This document shows positions 51,154 to 60,230 of a stretch of DNA of 64,000 bases, one piece after another; within the stretch, counting starts at the first letter, position 1; every line of letters begins with the position of its first letter. Location: the NCBI GenBank assembly GCA_029959605.1, contig JASCOC010000003.1, positions 1 through 64,000 of the forward strand, read 5' to 3'. The stretch comes from Lysobacteraceae bacterium PS02340. GTDB taxonomy: Bacteria > Pseudomonadota > Gammaproteobacteria > Xanthomonadales > Xanthomonadaceae. A model generated the notes under the pieces. It was not told the origin of the DNA, ran no database searches, and worked only from the letters and a program-made list of their open reading frames with translations. The position numbers and the translations under genes are program-made.

Positions 51154-52320
51154 ATGCAAAACCGCTCGATCCGTGCCTGGGCATGGGGGCACAAGTGGAC
51201 GAGCCTCGTCTGCACCCTGTTCCTCCTGATGCTGTGCGTCACCGGGCTGCCATTGATCTTCCATGACGAGATCGACCGGCTGACCGAGGGGACGCCGCAG
51301 TTCCGTCTCCCTGGCGTGGGCTCGTCGAGCGACGCGCCTGGCTTGCGCTCGCTGGACGACATGCTGGCCCGTGCGCTGGCGGAACGGCCTGGCGAGGTAC
51401 CGGTGTTCATGGCGTTCGACAACGACCAGCCGTCGATGACCGTCACTACGGCGCCGCGTCCGGATTCGCCCGCCAGCGACATGACCATCCTGCAGCTGGA
51501 CCGTTCGACCGGTGAGATCTTCGCCGCCGAGAGCGACGGCGAAGGCGTGATGCATTTCATCCTGCAGCTGCACACCGACATGTTCCTGGGGCTGCCGGGC
51601 ATGCTGTTTCTGGGTGCGATGGGGCTGCTGTTCGCCGCGGCCGTGGTCTCGGGCGTGGTGCTGTATGTCCCGTTCACGCGCAAGCTGCCGTTCGGCACGC
51701 TGCGCTATTCCCGCAGCGCGCGCGCGAAGTGGCTCGACTACCACAACCTGCTGGGCGTGGTGACCGTTGCCTGGGTCCTGGTGGTCGGCCTCACCGGCAC
51801 CATCCACACCCTGGCCGATCCCATCAACCAGGCCTGGCAGCGCAGCGAGCTGGGTGAGATGACCCGCGCCTACGCAGGGCGCGAGGCGCTGCCGCCCGCG
51901 CGTTATGGCTCGCTCGACCGCGCGATGGCGCGTGCCCGCGAGGCGCTGCCCGGCAACAACCCGCAGTTCATCGCGTTTCCCGGCGGCAAGTTCAGCTCGA
52001 AGCATCATTACGCGGTGTTCTTCCAGGGCGACACGCCGCTGACCGAGCGGCTGCTCACCCCTGCGCTGATCGATGCCGAAACCGGCGCGTTTACCGATGC
52101 GCGCCCGATGCCCTGGTACTACAAGGCGCTCTCGCTCTCGCGCCCGCTGCACTTCGGCGACTACGGCGGCTTGCCGCTCAAGCTGCTGTGGGCGGTCCTC
52201 GATGTGTTCACGATCGTCGTGCTGGTGACCGGCCTGTACCTGTGGCTCGGCAAACGCCGCGCCTCTGGTCCTGCGCCTGCCCCCGCCACGTCGTCGCCAA
52301 GATTGCGGCGCGCCGCATGA
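51154..52320 (+). CDS. PepSY-associated membrane protein (iron-siderophore reductase type)
   Basis: The 388-residue protein has four membrane helices: one near the N-terminus (about 14-36), two in the middle (about 140-170 and 198-222) and one at the C-terminus (about 340-365). His residues flank the helices (FILQLHTDMFLG; DYHNLLGV), as in PepSY_TM proteins thought to carry haem and to pass electrons to ferric siderophores in the periplasm. A Fur-box-like site precedes it, its stop overlaps the next small gene, and a TonB receptor follows. Role in iron reduction is inferred from family and context. Confidence 0.88.
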   Translation: MQNRSIRAWAWGHKWTSLVCTLFLLMLCVTGLPLIFHDEIDRLTEGTPQFRLPGVGSSSDAPGLRSLDDMLARALAERPGEVPVFMAFDNDQPSMTVTTAPRPDSPASDMTILQLDRSTGEIFAAESDGEGVMHFILQLHTDMFLGLPGMLFLGAMGLLFAAAVVSGVVLYVPFTRKLPFGTLRYSRSARAKWLDYHNLLGVVTVAWVLVVGLTGTIHTLADPINQAWQRSELGEMTRAYAGREALPPARYGSLDRAMARAREALPGNNPQFIAFPGGKFSSKHHYAVFFQGDTPLTERLLTPALIDAETGAFTDARPMPWYYKALSLSRPLHFGDYGGLPLKLLWAVLDVFTIVVLVTGLYLWLGKRRASGPAPAPATSSPRLRRAA

Positions 52321-52511
52321 AGCCGCATCCGACGCAGCAGCACCGCAGGCTGCGCCACGTCTTCGCCGTGCCGGCAGTGATCGCCGTGGCGGGGCTCGTC
52401 GGGCTGGTCAGCGCGCTCACCGGCGATGGCTGGCGCGACGGCCTTGCCTGGCTGGGCCTTGCAGCGCCGGTGGCGGCGGTGCTGTGGGCACGCGCGGCCC
52501 GGCGTTCGTGA
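52317..52511 (+). CDS. Small membrane protein of the iron locus
   Basis: The ATG overlaps the stop of the PepSY gene (ATGA) and gives 64 residues with two hydrophobic segments (about 15-32 and 38-58) and a basic N-terminus and C-terminus. Such small proteins are often found between PepSY_TM and TonB-receptor genes in Lysobacteraceae. Function is unknown. Confidence 0.7.
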   Translation: MKPHPTQQHRRLRHVFAVPAVIAVAGLVGLVSALTGDGWRDGLAWLGLAAPVAAVLWARAARRS

Positions 52512-52561
52512 CGCGCCTTTCTCTCCCCATTCGATCCGCGTGCCCTTTCTCTGGAGTTTCC

Positions 52562-54769
52562 ATGTCCCACCGCCATCCGCGCCGATGCCATCTGGCCCTG
52601 CTGATCGCCGCATCGCTGTCCACGCCGTGCGCTGTCGCCCAGGATGCGCAGTCCCCGCGCGCCGATGACGCAGCACGCATGCTCGACCGCGTGATCGTCA
52701 CCGCGCAGCGCGGCAACCAGACCGGTGTCAGCCGCGCGGGCGGTGTGGGCGTGCTCGGCGAGCAGGCGGCCGAGGACGTGCCGTTCGGCATTCGCAGCTT
52801 CAACGCGGCGTTGATCCTCAACCAGCAGCCGCAGACGCTGGGGCAGGTGCTCGAGAACGACCCGTCGGTGCGCACCACCTACGGTTTCGGCAACGCAGCC
52901 GAGCAGTTCGTCGTGCGCGGCTTCGCGCTGGCCGGTGACGACATCGGGTACGACGGCCTGTACGGCATCCTGCCGCGGCAACTGGTTGCCCCGGAGCTTT
53001 ACGAATCCGTGCAGGTGCTCAACGGCGCCAGCGCATTCCTCAACGGCGCCGCGCCCGGTGGCTCCGGCATCGGCGGCAGCGTGAACCTGGTGCCCAAGCG
53101 GGCGGGTGACACGCCGCTCAATCGGGTCACGCTGGGCTTCACCTCGCCGGGCCATTCGGGCGCGAGTTTCGACATTGCACGGCGCGTCGGCGGCGACGCG
53201 GCGTGGGGATTGCGCATCAATGGCGCCACGCGCGGTGGCGATGTGGCGATCGACGACGAGGACCGCCAGTCCGATGTGCTCGGCCTGGCGCTGGACTACA
53301 CCGGCAACGGGTTCCGTGCGGCGCTGGATCTGGCCTACCAGGACATCCGCGTCGAACGCCTGCGCCCGAAGGTGACCGTCAACAACGTGGTGCCGCGGGT
53401 GCCGGATGCGGACCTCAACTACGGCCAGCCGTGGCAGTACACCGAGCTGCGCGACGTGTTCGGCCAGCTGCGCGCGGAGTGGGACATCGGCGAGCACACA
53501 CTGCTCTACGGTGCACTGGGTGCACGCGACGGCCGCGAGGACGGTGTCTACAGCTCGCTCACCCTGCTGGATGCGGAGACCGGCGATGCCAGCGTCAGCG
53601 GCTCCTTCATTCCGCGCACCGACAACAACGAGGCTGCGACCGTCGGCCTGCGCACGCAGCTGGAGACCGGTCCGGTCAGCCATGCACTCAATGTCGGCGT
53701 GTCGGCCAACTGGCTGACCAATCGCAACGCGTTCGAGTTCTACGCCGACGCGATGCCCACCAATCTGTACAACCCGGTGGACACCGTGCGGCCGTCGACC
53801 GTGTCGTTCGTCGGTGGTGACCTGTCCGATCCGTTCCCGATCTCGAAGACGCGCCTGACCAGTGCGTTCGTGTCGGACACACTCGGCGTCCTCGACGACC
53901 GCGTGCTGCTGACCGCCGGCGCGCGGTTGCAGAAGATCAACGTGCGCTCGTATTCCAACGTGACCGGTGCGCTGACCGCCGAATACGACGAACAGGACGT
54001 CACCCCGGTCTTCGGCGTCGTCTACAAGCCCGTCGACGGCGTGTCGCTGTATGCCAACCGCATCGAGTCGCTGGTGCAGGGCGGTACCGCGCCGGCGAGC
54101 GGCGCCAACCCCGGTGGCGGCGCACCGTTGCCGGTCATCAATGCCGGCGAGATGTTGAAGCCATATGTGTCCCGTCAGACCGAGATCGGCGTCAAGCTCG
54201 GCCATGCGCGCCTCAACGCAGGTGTCGCGCTGTTCCAGACGGACCGCGAGACCGCATTCCTGCAGCCCGACCCTGCCACCCAGGGCGCCCTGCGCTTCGG
54301 ACCGTTCGGGGAACAGCGCAATCGCGGCATCGAATTCAGCGCTGAAGCGATGCCGGTCGATGGGCTGCGCATGATCGGTGGCGTCTCGATTCTGGACACC
54401 GAGTTGCGCCGCACCGTCGGCGGCCTGAACCAGGGGAACGACGCCGTCGGCGTGCCCGACCTGCTGGTCAACGCCAACGTCGAATGGGACGTGCCCGCGC
54501 TGCCCGCGCTGACCCTGACCGGCCGCGCAGTCCACACCGGCGAACAGGCTGCCAACCTCGCCAACACCACACATCTCGACAGCTGGACGCGATTCGATAT
54601 CGGCGCGCGCTACGTCACGCTGGTCCGCGACCATCCCCTGACGCTGCGCTTCAACATCGACAACATCACCGACGCACGCTACTGGGCGTCGGCGTTCGAC
54701 AGCTTCCGACCTGACCTGCTGCAGGGCGCGCCACGCACCTACAAGCTGTCGGCATCGATCGACTTCTAG
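52562..54769 (+). CDS. TonB-dependent siderophore receptor
   Basis: The ATG at 52562 follows TGGAG and gives 735 residues. A signal peptide ends near CAVAQ (residue about 26). The TonB-box region is DRVIVTAQRGNQ; the plug contains FGIRSFNAALILNQQPQTLGQVLENDPSVR, FVVRGFAL and YESVQVLNGASAFLNG, the form seen in the FhuA/FpvA-like siderophore group. The barrel ends with YKLSASIDF, with terminal Phe. A Fur box and PepSY gene upstream support ferric-siderophore uptake. The ligand is not identified. Confidence 0.93.
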   Translation: MSHRHPRRCHLALLIAASLSTPCAVAQDAQSPRADDAARMLDRVIVTAQRGNQTGVSRAGGVGVLGEQAAEDVPFGIRSFNAALILNQQPQTLGQVLENDPSVRTTYGFGNAAEQFVVRGFALAGDDIGYDGLYGILPRQLVAPELYESVQVLNGASAFLNGAAPGGSGIGGSVNLVPKRAGDTPLNRVTLGFTSPGHSGASFDIARRVGGDAAWGLRINGATRGGDVAIDDEDRQSDVLGLALDYTGNGFRAALDLAYQDIRVERLRPKVTVNNVVPRVPDADLNYGQPWQYTELRDVFGQLRAEWDIGEHTLLYGALGARDGREDGVYSSLTLLDAETGDASVSGSFIPRTDNNEAATVGLRTQLETGPVSHALNVGVSANWLTNRNAFEFYADAMPTNLYNPVDTVRPSTVSFVGGDLSDPFPISKTRLTSAFVSDTLGVLDDRVLLTAGARLQKINVRSYSNVTGALTAEYDEQDVTPVFGVVYKPVDGVSLYANRIESLVQGGTAPASGANPGGGAPLPVINAGEMLKPYVSRQTEIGVKLGHARLNAGVALFQTDRETAFLQPDPATQGALRFGPFGEQRNRGIEFSAEAMPVDGLRMIGGVSILDTELRRTVGGLNQGNDAVGVPDLLVNANVEWDVPALPALTLTGRAVHTGEQAANLANTTHLDSWTRFDIGARYVTLVRDHPLTLRFNIDNITDARYWASAFDSFRPDLLQGAPRTYKLSASIDF

Positions 54770-54962
54770 CCGGCAGGCGGCGGCGCACATACGACGGAAT
54801 CACGGGGCGGTCCAGCCCGGTCCGTGTCTCGACAGCTGCCTTCAACCAACGGGAGCAGGCGCACCCCGTCGAACTCGGGGCAGGGACACGCGGCGCTTCA
54901 TGCCGACATGGCGAGCGGCGCGGACAGGAATCGCGGAGCGGCTGGCTGTCCCCGCGCGCGGC

Positions 54963-56045
54963 TCACCGCTGCATGCAGCGTTCCCAACGCTCCTGGACGC
55001 GGTTGGCGAACCACGCAGTCGTCAGTCTGCGGGTGATCTTGGGGCTTTCGAGCACGATGCCGGGCAGCACGGCGCGTGGCAGCGCGCGTCCTGCGGCGGT
55101 GTCGGCCAGTGCGAAGACGCGGCCGTAGAGATCGGTGTCTTCGAACCCGTGTTCGCCGCCCTGCGCCAGCGCGCGGCGGATCTGCGCGTCCGTCATGTCG
55201 ATGCGCCCGCCGAGCGCGCGCACCGCGCGTTCGGTGGCGCCGGGATTGTCGAGATTCGCACCGGGCAGCAACAGGTCGCCGTCGAGTGCGAGCGCGATGC
55301 CGGAGGCTTCAGTGACGGCATTCTGGAAGGCGGCGTTGCGGCTGGCGTACCAGCCGGCGTTGAAGTCGGCGAAGCGGTACAGCGGCGTGTCGTAGTTGGC
55401 GGGATAGCCCAGCAAGTGGGTCGTGCCGAAGTACAGGCCGCCGCGCCGGGTGAACACTTCGTGCCGGATGTCGCGCTCGATCGGATACGGGTAGCCACTC
55501 GCATGCGTCTGCGCGAAATCGATGCGGACCTGCATCGGTCCGCCGGTGCGCACCGGGTTGTGGTCGGCAAACAGACGGCGGCCTAGCGGCACCATGGAAA
55601 TGAAGTCTTCGTAGAGTTCGCTCAGATCGCGCTCGGTGCGCACGCGCTCGAGCCGCTGCGCGTACGTGCGGCCATCGGGCGATTCGAGGCGCAGCGCGGC
55701 GTTGAGCAGGAAGTCCGGCACGTGCACCGCGGCGGCGCGGCGCTCGATCTCTGTGCGCGCGAGTTTCGGCAGGCCCGGCACTGCGGGATCGGCGGTGTAG
55801 GTGCTCTCCTGTTCGGTCACGGCGAGCACGGCGCACAGGTGTTCGCTGGTGGGCGCGATGTCCTGCGCGGTGAGCGCGACATAGACATCGTTCGCCCAGC
55901 CCGCGCGATCGTCGAGGCGGGCCGGCAGCTTGCGCAGGATCTCGGCGCGGACATCGTCGGGGCTGCGCTGCATCTGCAATGGCGCCTGGCTGGCGCAGCC
56001 GGCGAGCAGGCACAGCGCGGTCAGGGCACACAGGATCCGGATCAT
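54963..56045 (-). CDS. DUF1615 family lipoprotein
   Basis: The 360-residue product has a lipobox LLAGCA (Cys near residue 17). The DUF1615 blocks are clear: GWANDVYVALTAQDIAPTSEHLCAVLAVTEQESTY, ISMVPLGRRLFADHNPVRTGGPMQV, GGLYFGTTHLLGYP, and DFNAGWYASRNAAFQNAV. The ExES pattern in TEQESTY and the overall fold resemble lysozyme-like lytic enzymes, so a cell-wall role is possible but unproven. It lies on the minus strand downstream of the VWA gene. Confidence 0.9.
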   Translation of the reverse strand: MIRILCALTALCLLAGCASQAPLQMQRSPDDVRAEILRKLPARLDDRAGWANDVYVALTAQDIAPTSEHLCAVLAVTEQESTYTADPAVPGLPKLARTEIERRAAAVHVPDFLLNAALRLESPDGRTYAQRLERVRTERDLSELYEDFISMVPLGRRLFADHNPVRTGGPMQVRIDFAQTHASGYPYPIERDIRHEVFTRRGGLYFGTTHLLGYPANYDTPLYRFADFNAGWYASRNAAFQNAVTEASGIALALDGDLLLPGANLDNPGATERAVRALGGRIDMTDAQIRRALAQGGEHGFEDTDLYGRVFALADTAAGRALPRAVLPGIVLESPKITRRLTTAWFANRVQERWERCMQR

Positions 56046-56138
56046 GGCAGGCGCTTTGCGGCGAACGGTGCGGCATCGTCGCAGACGATGTGCAGTGCGC
56101 GCGGATCGAGCGCGGCAGTAGTCATGCGCGTGACAGGA

Positions 56139-57338
56139 TCACGGCGTGTCGCCGTCGCGCGCGTCCTGCGTGGCCGCTTCGCGATCGGTTTGCGCTGCAT
56201 CCACGCCGGCATCGCGCGCGTTGCTGGAACGCGACACCGCCGCATCGCGCTCGGCCTTGGCGGGCTCGATGATGCCGTCGCGTTTGGCACTGGCCTGATC
56301 GTTGGCGTAACTGCGCTGCTCTGAGGTCGCGCGGCCGGCGTTGTAGTCGGCGGATGTGGCCGAGACGATCGCGTTGAACTCGGTACTGGCCTTGTCGACG
56401 AGGCAGTTGTAGCGCTCGGCATGCGTGCCGACCGTGCGGTTGTACGCGGTCGATGCGGCGCCGATGCGGCAGTTGAAGCGCGCACTGATCGCCGCAAGGC
56501 GGCGGTTGAACAGCGCAGTGAGATCGTCGCGGTTCCTCGCGGCGAGGTATTCGCCGCCGCCGGCTTCGGCAACACCACGCAACTGCTGTTCGGCCTGCGC
56601 ATCGACGTCGAAGCCGATCACGTTGACGACCACGCCGATGTCGCTGGCCTGCAACGCGCGCGCCGCGGCGACAGGATCGCCGTCGCAGGTTTCGATGCCG
56701 TCGGAGACGAGATAGACCACGTTGCCATCGGCATTCGCGCCGCCATCGGCGAAGTCGCGTGCGGCGGCCTGCAGGGACGCGGCGATCGGGGTGAAGCCGC
56801 TGGGCTGGAACGCACGCACGGCGATTTCGAACGCGGCCGGGTCGCGCGGCGCGAACGGCTGCACGAGTTCGGTGGCGCGGCAGGACTCGGGCTTGTCCTG
56901 CTCGCGGTTGCCGCCGCGGTGACCGTAGACGCGCAAGGCGACCTGGGCGTCACCTTCGATGCGGCGCGCGAGATCGAGCAGCGCGTCCTGCGCGATCACG
57001 AGTTTGGTCTCGCCGCCCTGGCGACCGGCCATCGAGCCGGACGCATCGAGCATCAGCAGCACGCGGCGCGGCGCTGTCGGCATGCCGGCGACAGTGTCGT
57101 CGGCGCAGGCCTGTGCATCGGGCGACTCGGCCTGCGGGCAGGTTGCGATGTCTTCGCCGTGCGTCGCGACGAGGCCGTCGTAGTAACTGCGCAGGGCGGG
57201 ATCGTCGGTGGCCGCGGCGGCAGATGCGTCGGGCGTGGCGGGAGACGCTGCGGTGTCGGCGGTGTCGGATCGGCTGCAGCCCGCGGACAGGCAGGCGGCG
57301 ATCACGAGGGCCAGCAGGTGGCGGGCGTTGCGCGGCAT
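56139..57338 (-). CDS. Von Willebrand A domain lipoprotein
   Basis: The 399-residue product has a lipobox LSAGCS (Cys near residue 21). After a Thr/Ala-rich linker, residues about 90-265 form a VWA domain with a complete MIDAS: LLMLDASGSMAG, the Thr in GFTPIAASL and Asp in LVSDGIETCDGD. The last 100 residues are a helical, Ala- and Arg-rich region with repeated AxYNxxVGTHAERYNCL and SATSADYNAGRA segments. VWA lipoproteins bind proteins in the periplasm or at the surface. The partner is unknown. Confidence 0.88.
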   Translation of the reverse strand: MPRNARHLLALVIAACLSAGCSRSDTADTAASPATPDASAAAATDDPALRSYYDGLVATHGEDIATCPQAESPDAQACADDTVAGMPTAPRRVLLMLDASGSMAGRQGGETKLVIAQDALLDLARRIEGDAQVALRVYGHRGGNREQDKPESCRATELVQPFAPRDPAAFEIAVRAFQPSGFTPIAASLQAAARDFADGGANADGNVVYLVSDGIETCDGDPVAAARALQASDIGVVVNVIGFDVDAQAEQQLRGVAEAGGGEYLAARNRDDLTALFNRRLAAISARFNCRIGAASTAYNRTVGTHAERYNCLVDKASTEFNAIVSATSADYNAGRATSEQRSYANDQASAKRDGIIEPAKAERDAAVSRSSNARDAGVDAAQTDREAATQDARDGDTP

Positions 57339-57410
57339 GCGGCGTCTCCGGTGTGGACGCGCAGTGTGCGGCCGGCGCGTCGTGGCGCGATCAAGACCGC
57401 CGCAGATGGA

Positions 57411-58280
57411 TCAGCGGTACGGCCCCGGCCCGCGCCAGACCACTTCGCCGCGGCGGTAGACGCGGTGGAAGCCGATGACTTCGCGCGAATCGCGGATGTT
57501 GGCCATCGCCGGATCTTCCGGGGCGAGCATGCGGCAGTCGCTGGACTCGCGGCGCAGCGCGGTTTCCAGCGGGCAGACCATGTAGTCGCGGGTGCCCGGC
57601 AGCGGGATGAAGAGTTCGGTGACGCCTTCGTCGCGCCATTCGCGCAGGCGGGTTTCGCTGGTGGTGTCGTAGACCACCTGGTAGCCGCCGACTTCGAGGC
57701 TGGGCTGGTCGGATGTGGAATCGCGGCCGCGGCCGCGTCCGATCTGCGCGGTGCGTTCGCGGCCGGCGTTCACCGGCGCAGTGGCCTCGGGCAGCATGCC
57801 GGGCGGCTGGCCCCAGGTACGCGCGCGACGCTGGGCATCGGGCGGACTGGCGGCGGCCTGCGACTGCACGGGCTGCGGCGGTGTGGCCGGAGCCGGCGGC
57901 GCGGGACGCGGCGGGCGCACTTCGGTGAGCGCTTCGATAGGCGCGGGTTCGTCGGGCGGCACCGGTTCGGCGGCCTCCTCGACACGCGTGGTCACCACAC
58001 GCGAGGTCACGGGCGCGGCCTGCGTGGGCGGCGTCTGCGGCGGCGGGCTCGCGATCGGCGCGGTCACCGGCTGCGGCGGGGTGATGCCGATGTACTCGAC
58101 CGCCATCGGGCTGCCGGCCGACGAGCCCTGCGGCGTCTTGAAGACGATGGGCTGGGAGGTCAGCAACAGATACGCGAACAGCACATGCAGCACCGCGCTG
58201 ACGAGCGCGGCGAACCACGGCTGCAGACGTTCGTTGCGGGACGGGGCGCGTCCCTCCGGACGGCGGAACGCCTTGCTCAT
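57411..58280 (-). CDS. TonB-like single-pass envelope protein with Pro-rich linker
   Basis: From ATG 58280 the product is 289 residues. A cytoplasmic basic start is followed by one membrane helix (about 20-42, PWFAALVSAVLHVLFAYLLL), then a Pro/Ala/Thr-rich linker (about 70-155) as in TonB. The C-terminal domain (about 200-289) contains GYQVVYDTTSETRLREWRDEGV, FIPLPGTRDYMVCPLE and two conserved-looking cysteines; it is not the usual TonB C-terminal domain. It lies 72 bases upstream of the VWA gene on the same strand, so both may act in one envelope complex. Confidence 0.75.
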   Translation of the reverse strand: MSKAFRRPEGRAPSRNERLQPWFAALVSAVLHVLFAYLLLTSQPIVFKTPQGSSAGSPMAVEYIGITPPQPVTAPIASPPPQTPPTQAAPVTSRVVTTRVEEAAEPVPPDEPAPIEALTEVRPPRPAPPAPATPPQPVQSQAAASPPDAQRRARTWGQPPGMLPEATAPVNAGRERTAQIGRGRGRDSTSDQPSLEVGGYQVVYDTTSETRLREWRDEGVTELFIPLPGTRDYMVCPLETALRRESSDCRMLAPEDPAMANIRDSREVIGFHRVYRRGEVVWRGPGPYR

Positions 58281-58559
58281 GCCGCCTGCAATGCGTCGGA
58301 GGTGCGGGCCTTCATGCGGAATCTGGAGGTGCGGCGTGGGGACCGGCATCGTAACGCGAGCGGATGTGCAAACGCGGGGACGCGGGGGCTGTGATCCAGC
58401 GGTGATGAAGGTCCGAGGGCGCCTCGGCACGCGTGGCGGCGCAGATGGCGCGCGTGGTCACCTGAACACCATGCGTTGCCCCTAGGGGCGGCCCCACTGG
58501 GCGACGTGACGGGCAGGTCGCACGCTGACGCCACGTCCCGCGCGCGCCAGGTTCCGGCC

Positions 58560-60230
58560 ATGACCAATCCCCTGTCTTCCGCCACGAATACCCTGCTCAC
58601 CCACTACGATCGCGCCGCCGCTGCCGACACCGGCTTCTTCAGTGACGCCTCGCGGATCACCACCAGCGATCTCGAAGCCCTGATCGCCGACGGGTCGACG
58701 CCGCAGGATCTGCGTGAGGCCGCGCAGTTCCTGCTCGACAGCGCGGTCTCGCAGCGCTATCTCGATACCGCCAACGGGTCCGGTGGATTCGATGGGCGCA
58801 TCAGCCGCGACGATCTGCAGTCGGCCGCACAGGAACTGGCGGGACCGGGCGCGTACAACGCCCTGCTCGACACAGCGGCCGGACAGCGGTCTTCGGCCTG
58901 GAATCCCTTTTCCGCCGCGCGCGACGGCAACGTGGGCGATGCCGACATCGCCGCCGCCCTCGCCGATCCCGGCGTGCCGCAGGAGGTGAAGGACACCCTG
59001 CAGCTGCTGCAGCAGTCCGGCGACACCACGCGTGCGAGCGAACTGCTGCACAGCCTGACGCCCGAAGGGGCTGCGGCGGCGAGCGCGCTGCAGAACACGC
59101 CTGCCTACGCGGCGCTGCCGGATGCGGACCGCGCACTGGTCGCACAGGCGTGTGTCGACGCGGGGGCGTCGACGTCGGTCGCGCGCGATCTCGCCACGCT
59201 GGTCGGCGATCCCTCGTTCCAGGCGATGACGCCGGCGCAGCGCACCGCCGCGCTGAGCGAAGCGGCGCTGCTGCAGACGCCGGAGTTCAAGGCGCTGTCG
59301 CCGGCGGACCAGCGCCTGGTCACCGAGGCCCTGGCCAACCGCACGCCTAGCGACACCGATCTGCCGGCCGCACTCAAGACGTTGATCGAAAGCGCGGACT
59401 TCCAGTCGAGCGACCAGTTCGGCGCCGACGAGCGCACCGCGCTGCTGAGCCAGGTGCGCAACTATCCCGATTCGCGCTCGGTCGAGAACCTCGGCCAGTT
59501 GATCGGCAAGGACTGGTTCCGCGAGTTCGATCTGGGCGACAGCCAGCGCGCGTTGAAGGCGGTGGCCTATCTGTCGCAGAACGATGCCGGCGACATGACC
59601 ATCATCGACAACACGCTGGATCTGTTCCTGGCCGATGACGCGCCCTACCGCTTCGACTTCGGCGAGACCTCGGCCTACGGCTCGGTGCCACCCGAGCCGG
59701 GCGACCTGTTCCAGATGAACCGTGCGTACATCGGCGCCGACAACAATCCGGTCGACATGTCGGCGAACTCCACGCGTTCGGGCGAACTGCGGGTCATCGG
59801 CCACACCTTCGTGCACGAGGTGAACCACATGCGCAACTGGGACAAGAGTCTGTCCCTCAACTCGTCGTACGGGTTCCATGAGGAGTACCGCGCGTTCTAC
59901 GTCGGCTCGCAGGCACAGCACGGCCGCACGCCGACGGTCGCGGACGTCATCGACCGCGTGGCCGGCTTCGTCAACGTGGATGGCAGCTACGACCACCTCG
60001 CCGCGCTGCTGGATGCGAAGGGCGCGGATGCGCAGGGGATCGTGGATCATCTCAATACGATTCTCGGGCGCAGCGATCTGACGGTCGACAACGCCCGCGC
60101 CGAGGTCAACGCGCTGGTGCAGGCGAAGAAGGAAGCCGAAACCAATGGCACACCCTTGCCGCCGGAGCTGTCACAGTCTGCCGGCGTCACCACCGGGCCC
60201 GATGGCACGAACAATCTGACCAATGCGTAA
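58560..60230 (+). CDS. Helical-repeat protein with C-terminal HExxH metallopeptidase-like domain
   Basis: From ATG 58560 the product is 556 residues with no signal peptide and one cysteine. An EF-hand-like segment (GSGGFDGRISRDDL, about 78-92) is followed by several helical repeats of roughly 35-45 residues with the pattern F-x-x-L/M-(S/T)-P-x-(D/Q)-(Q/R) (about 170-320). The last part has the zinc-binding motif His419-Glu420-Val-Asn-His423 and, 18 residues on, HEEYRAF with Glu441/Glu442 as candidate third ligand. This is the layout of gluzincin metallopeptidases, as in some injected effectors. The stop overlaps the start of a lipoprotein gene. I cannot name the family or a delivery system. 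Confidence 0.8.
   Translation: MTNPLSSATNTLLTHYDRAAAADTGFFSDASRITTSDLEALIADGSTPQDLREAAQFLLDSAVSQRYLDTANGSGGFDGRISRDDLQSAAQELAGPGAYNALLDTAAGQRSSAWNPFSAARDGNVGDADIAAALADPGVPQEVKDTLQLLQQSGDTTRASELLHSLTPEGAAAASALQNTPAYAALPDADRALVAQACVDAGASTSVARDLATLVGDPSFQAMTPAQRTAALSEAALLQTPEFKALSPADQRLVTEALANRTPSDTDLPAALKTLIESADFQSSDQFGADERTALLSQVRNYPDSRSVENLGQLIGKDWFREFDLGDSQRALKAVAYLSQNDAGDMTIIDNTLDLFLADDAPYRFDFGETSAYGSVPPEPGDLFQMNRAYIGADNNPVDMSANSTRSGELRVIGHTFVHEVNHMRNWDKSLSLNSSYGFHEEYRAFYVGSQAQHGRTPTVADVIDRVAGFVNVDGSYDHLAALLDAKGADAQGIVDHLNTILGRSDLTVDNARAEVNALVQAKKEAETNGTPLPPELSQSAGVTTGPDGTNNLTNA

Noticed and set aside
58560-60230. Assignment of the HExxH protein as a Xanthomonas-type T4SS effector
   Set aside because: The C-terminus lacks a recognisable XVIPCD domain; only the coupled lipoprotein resembles that arrangement.
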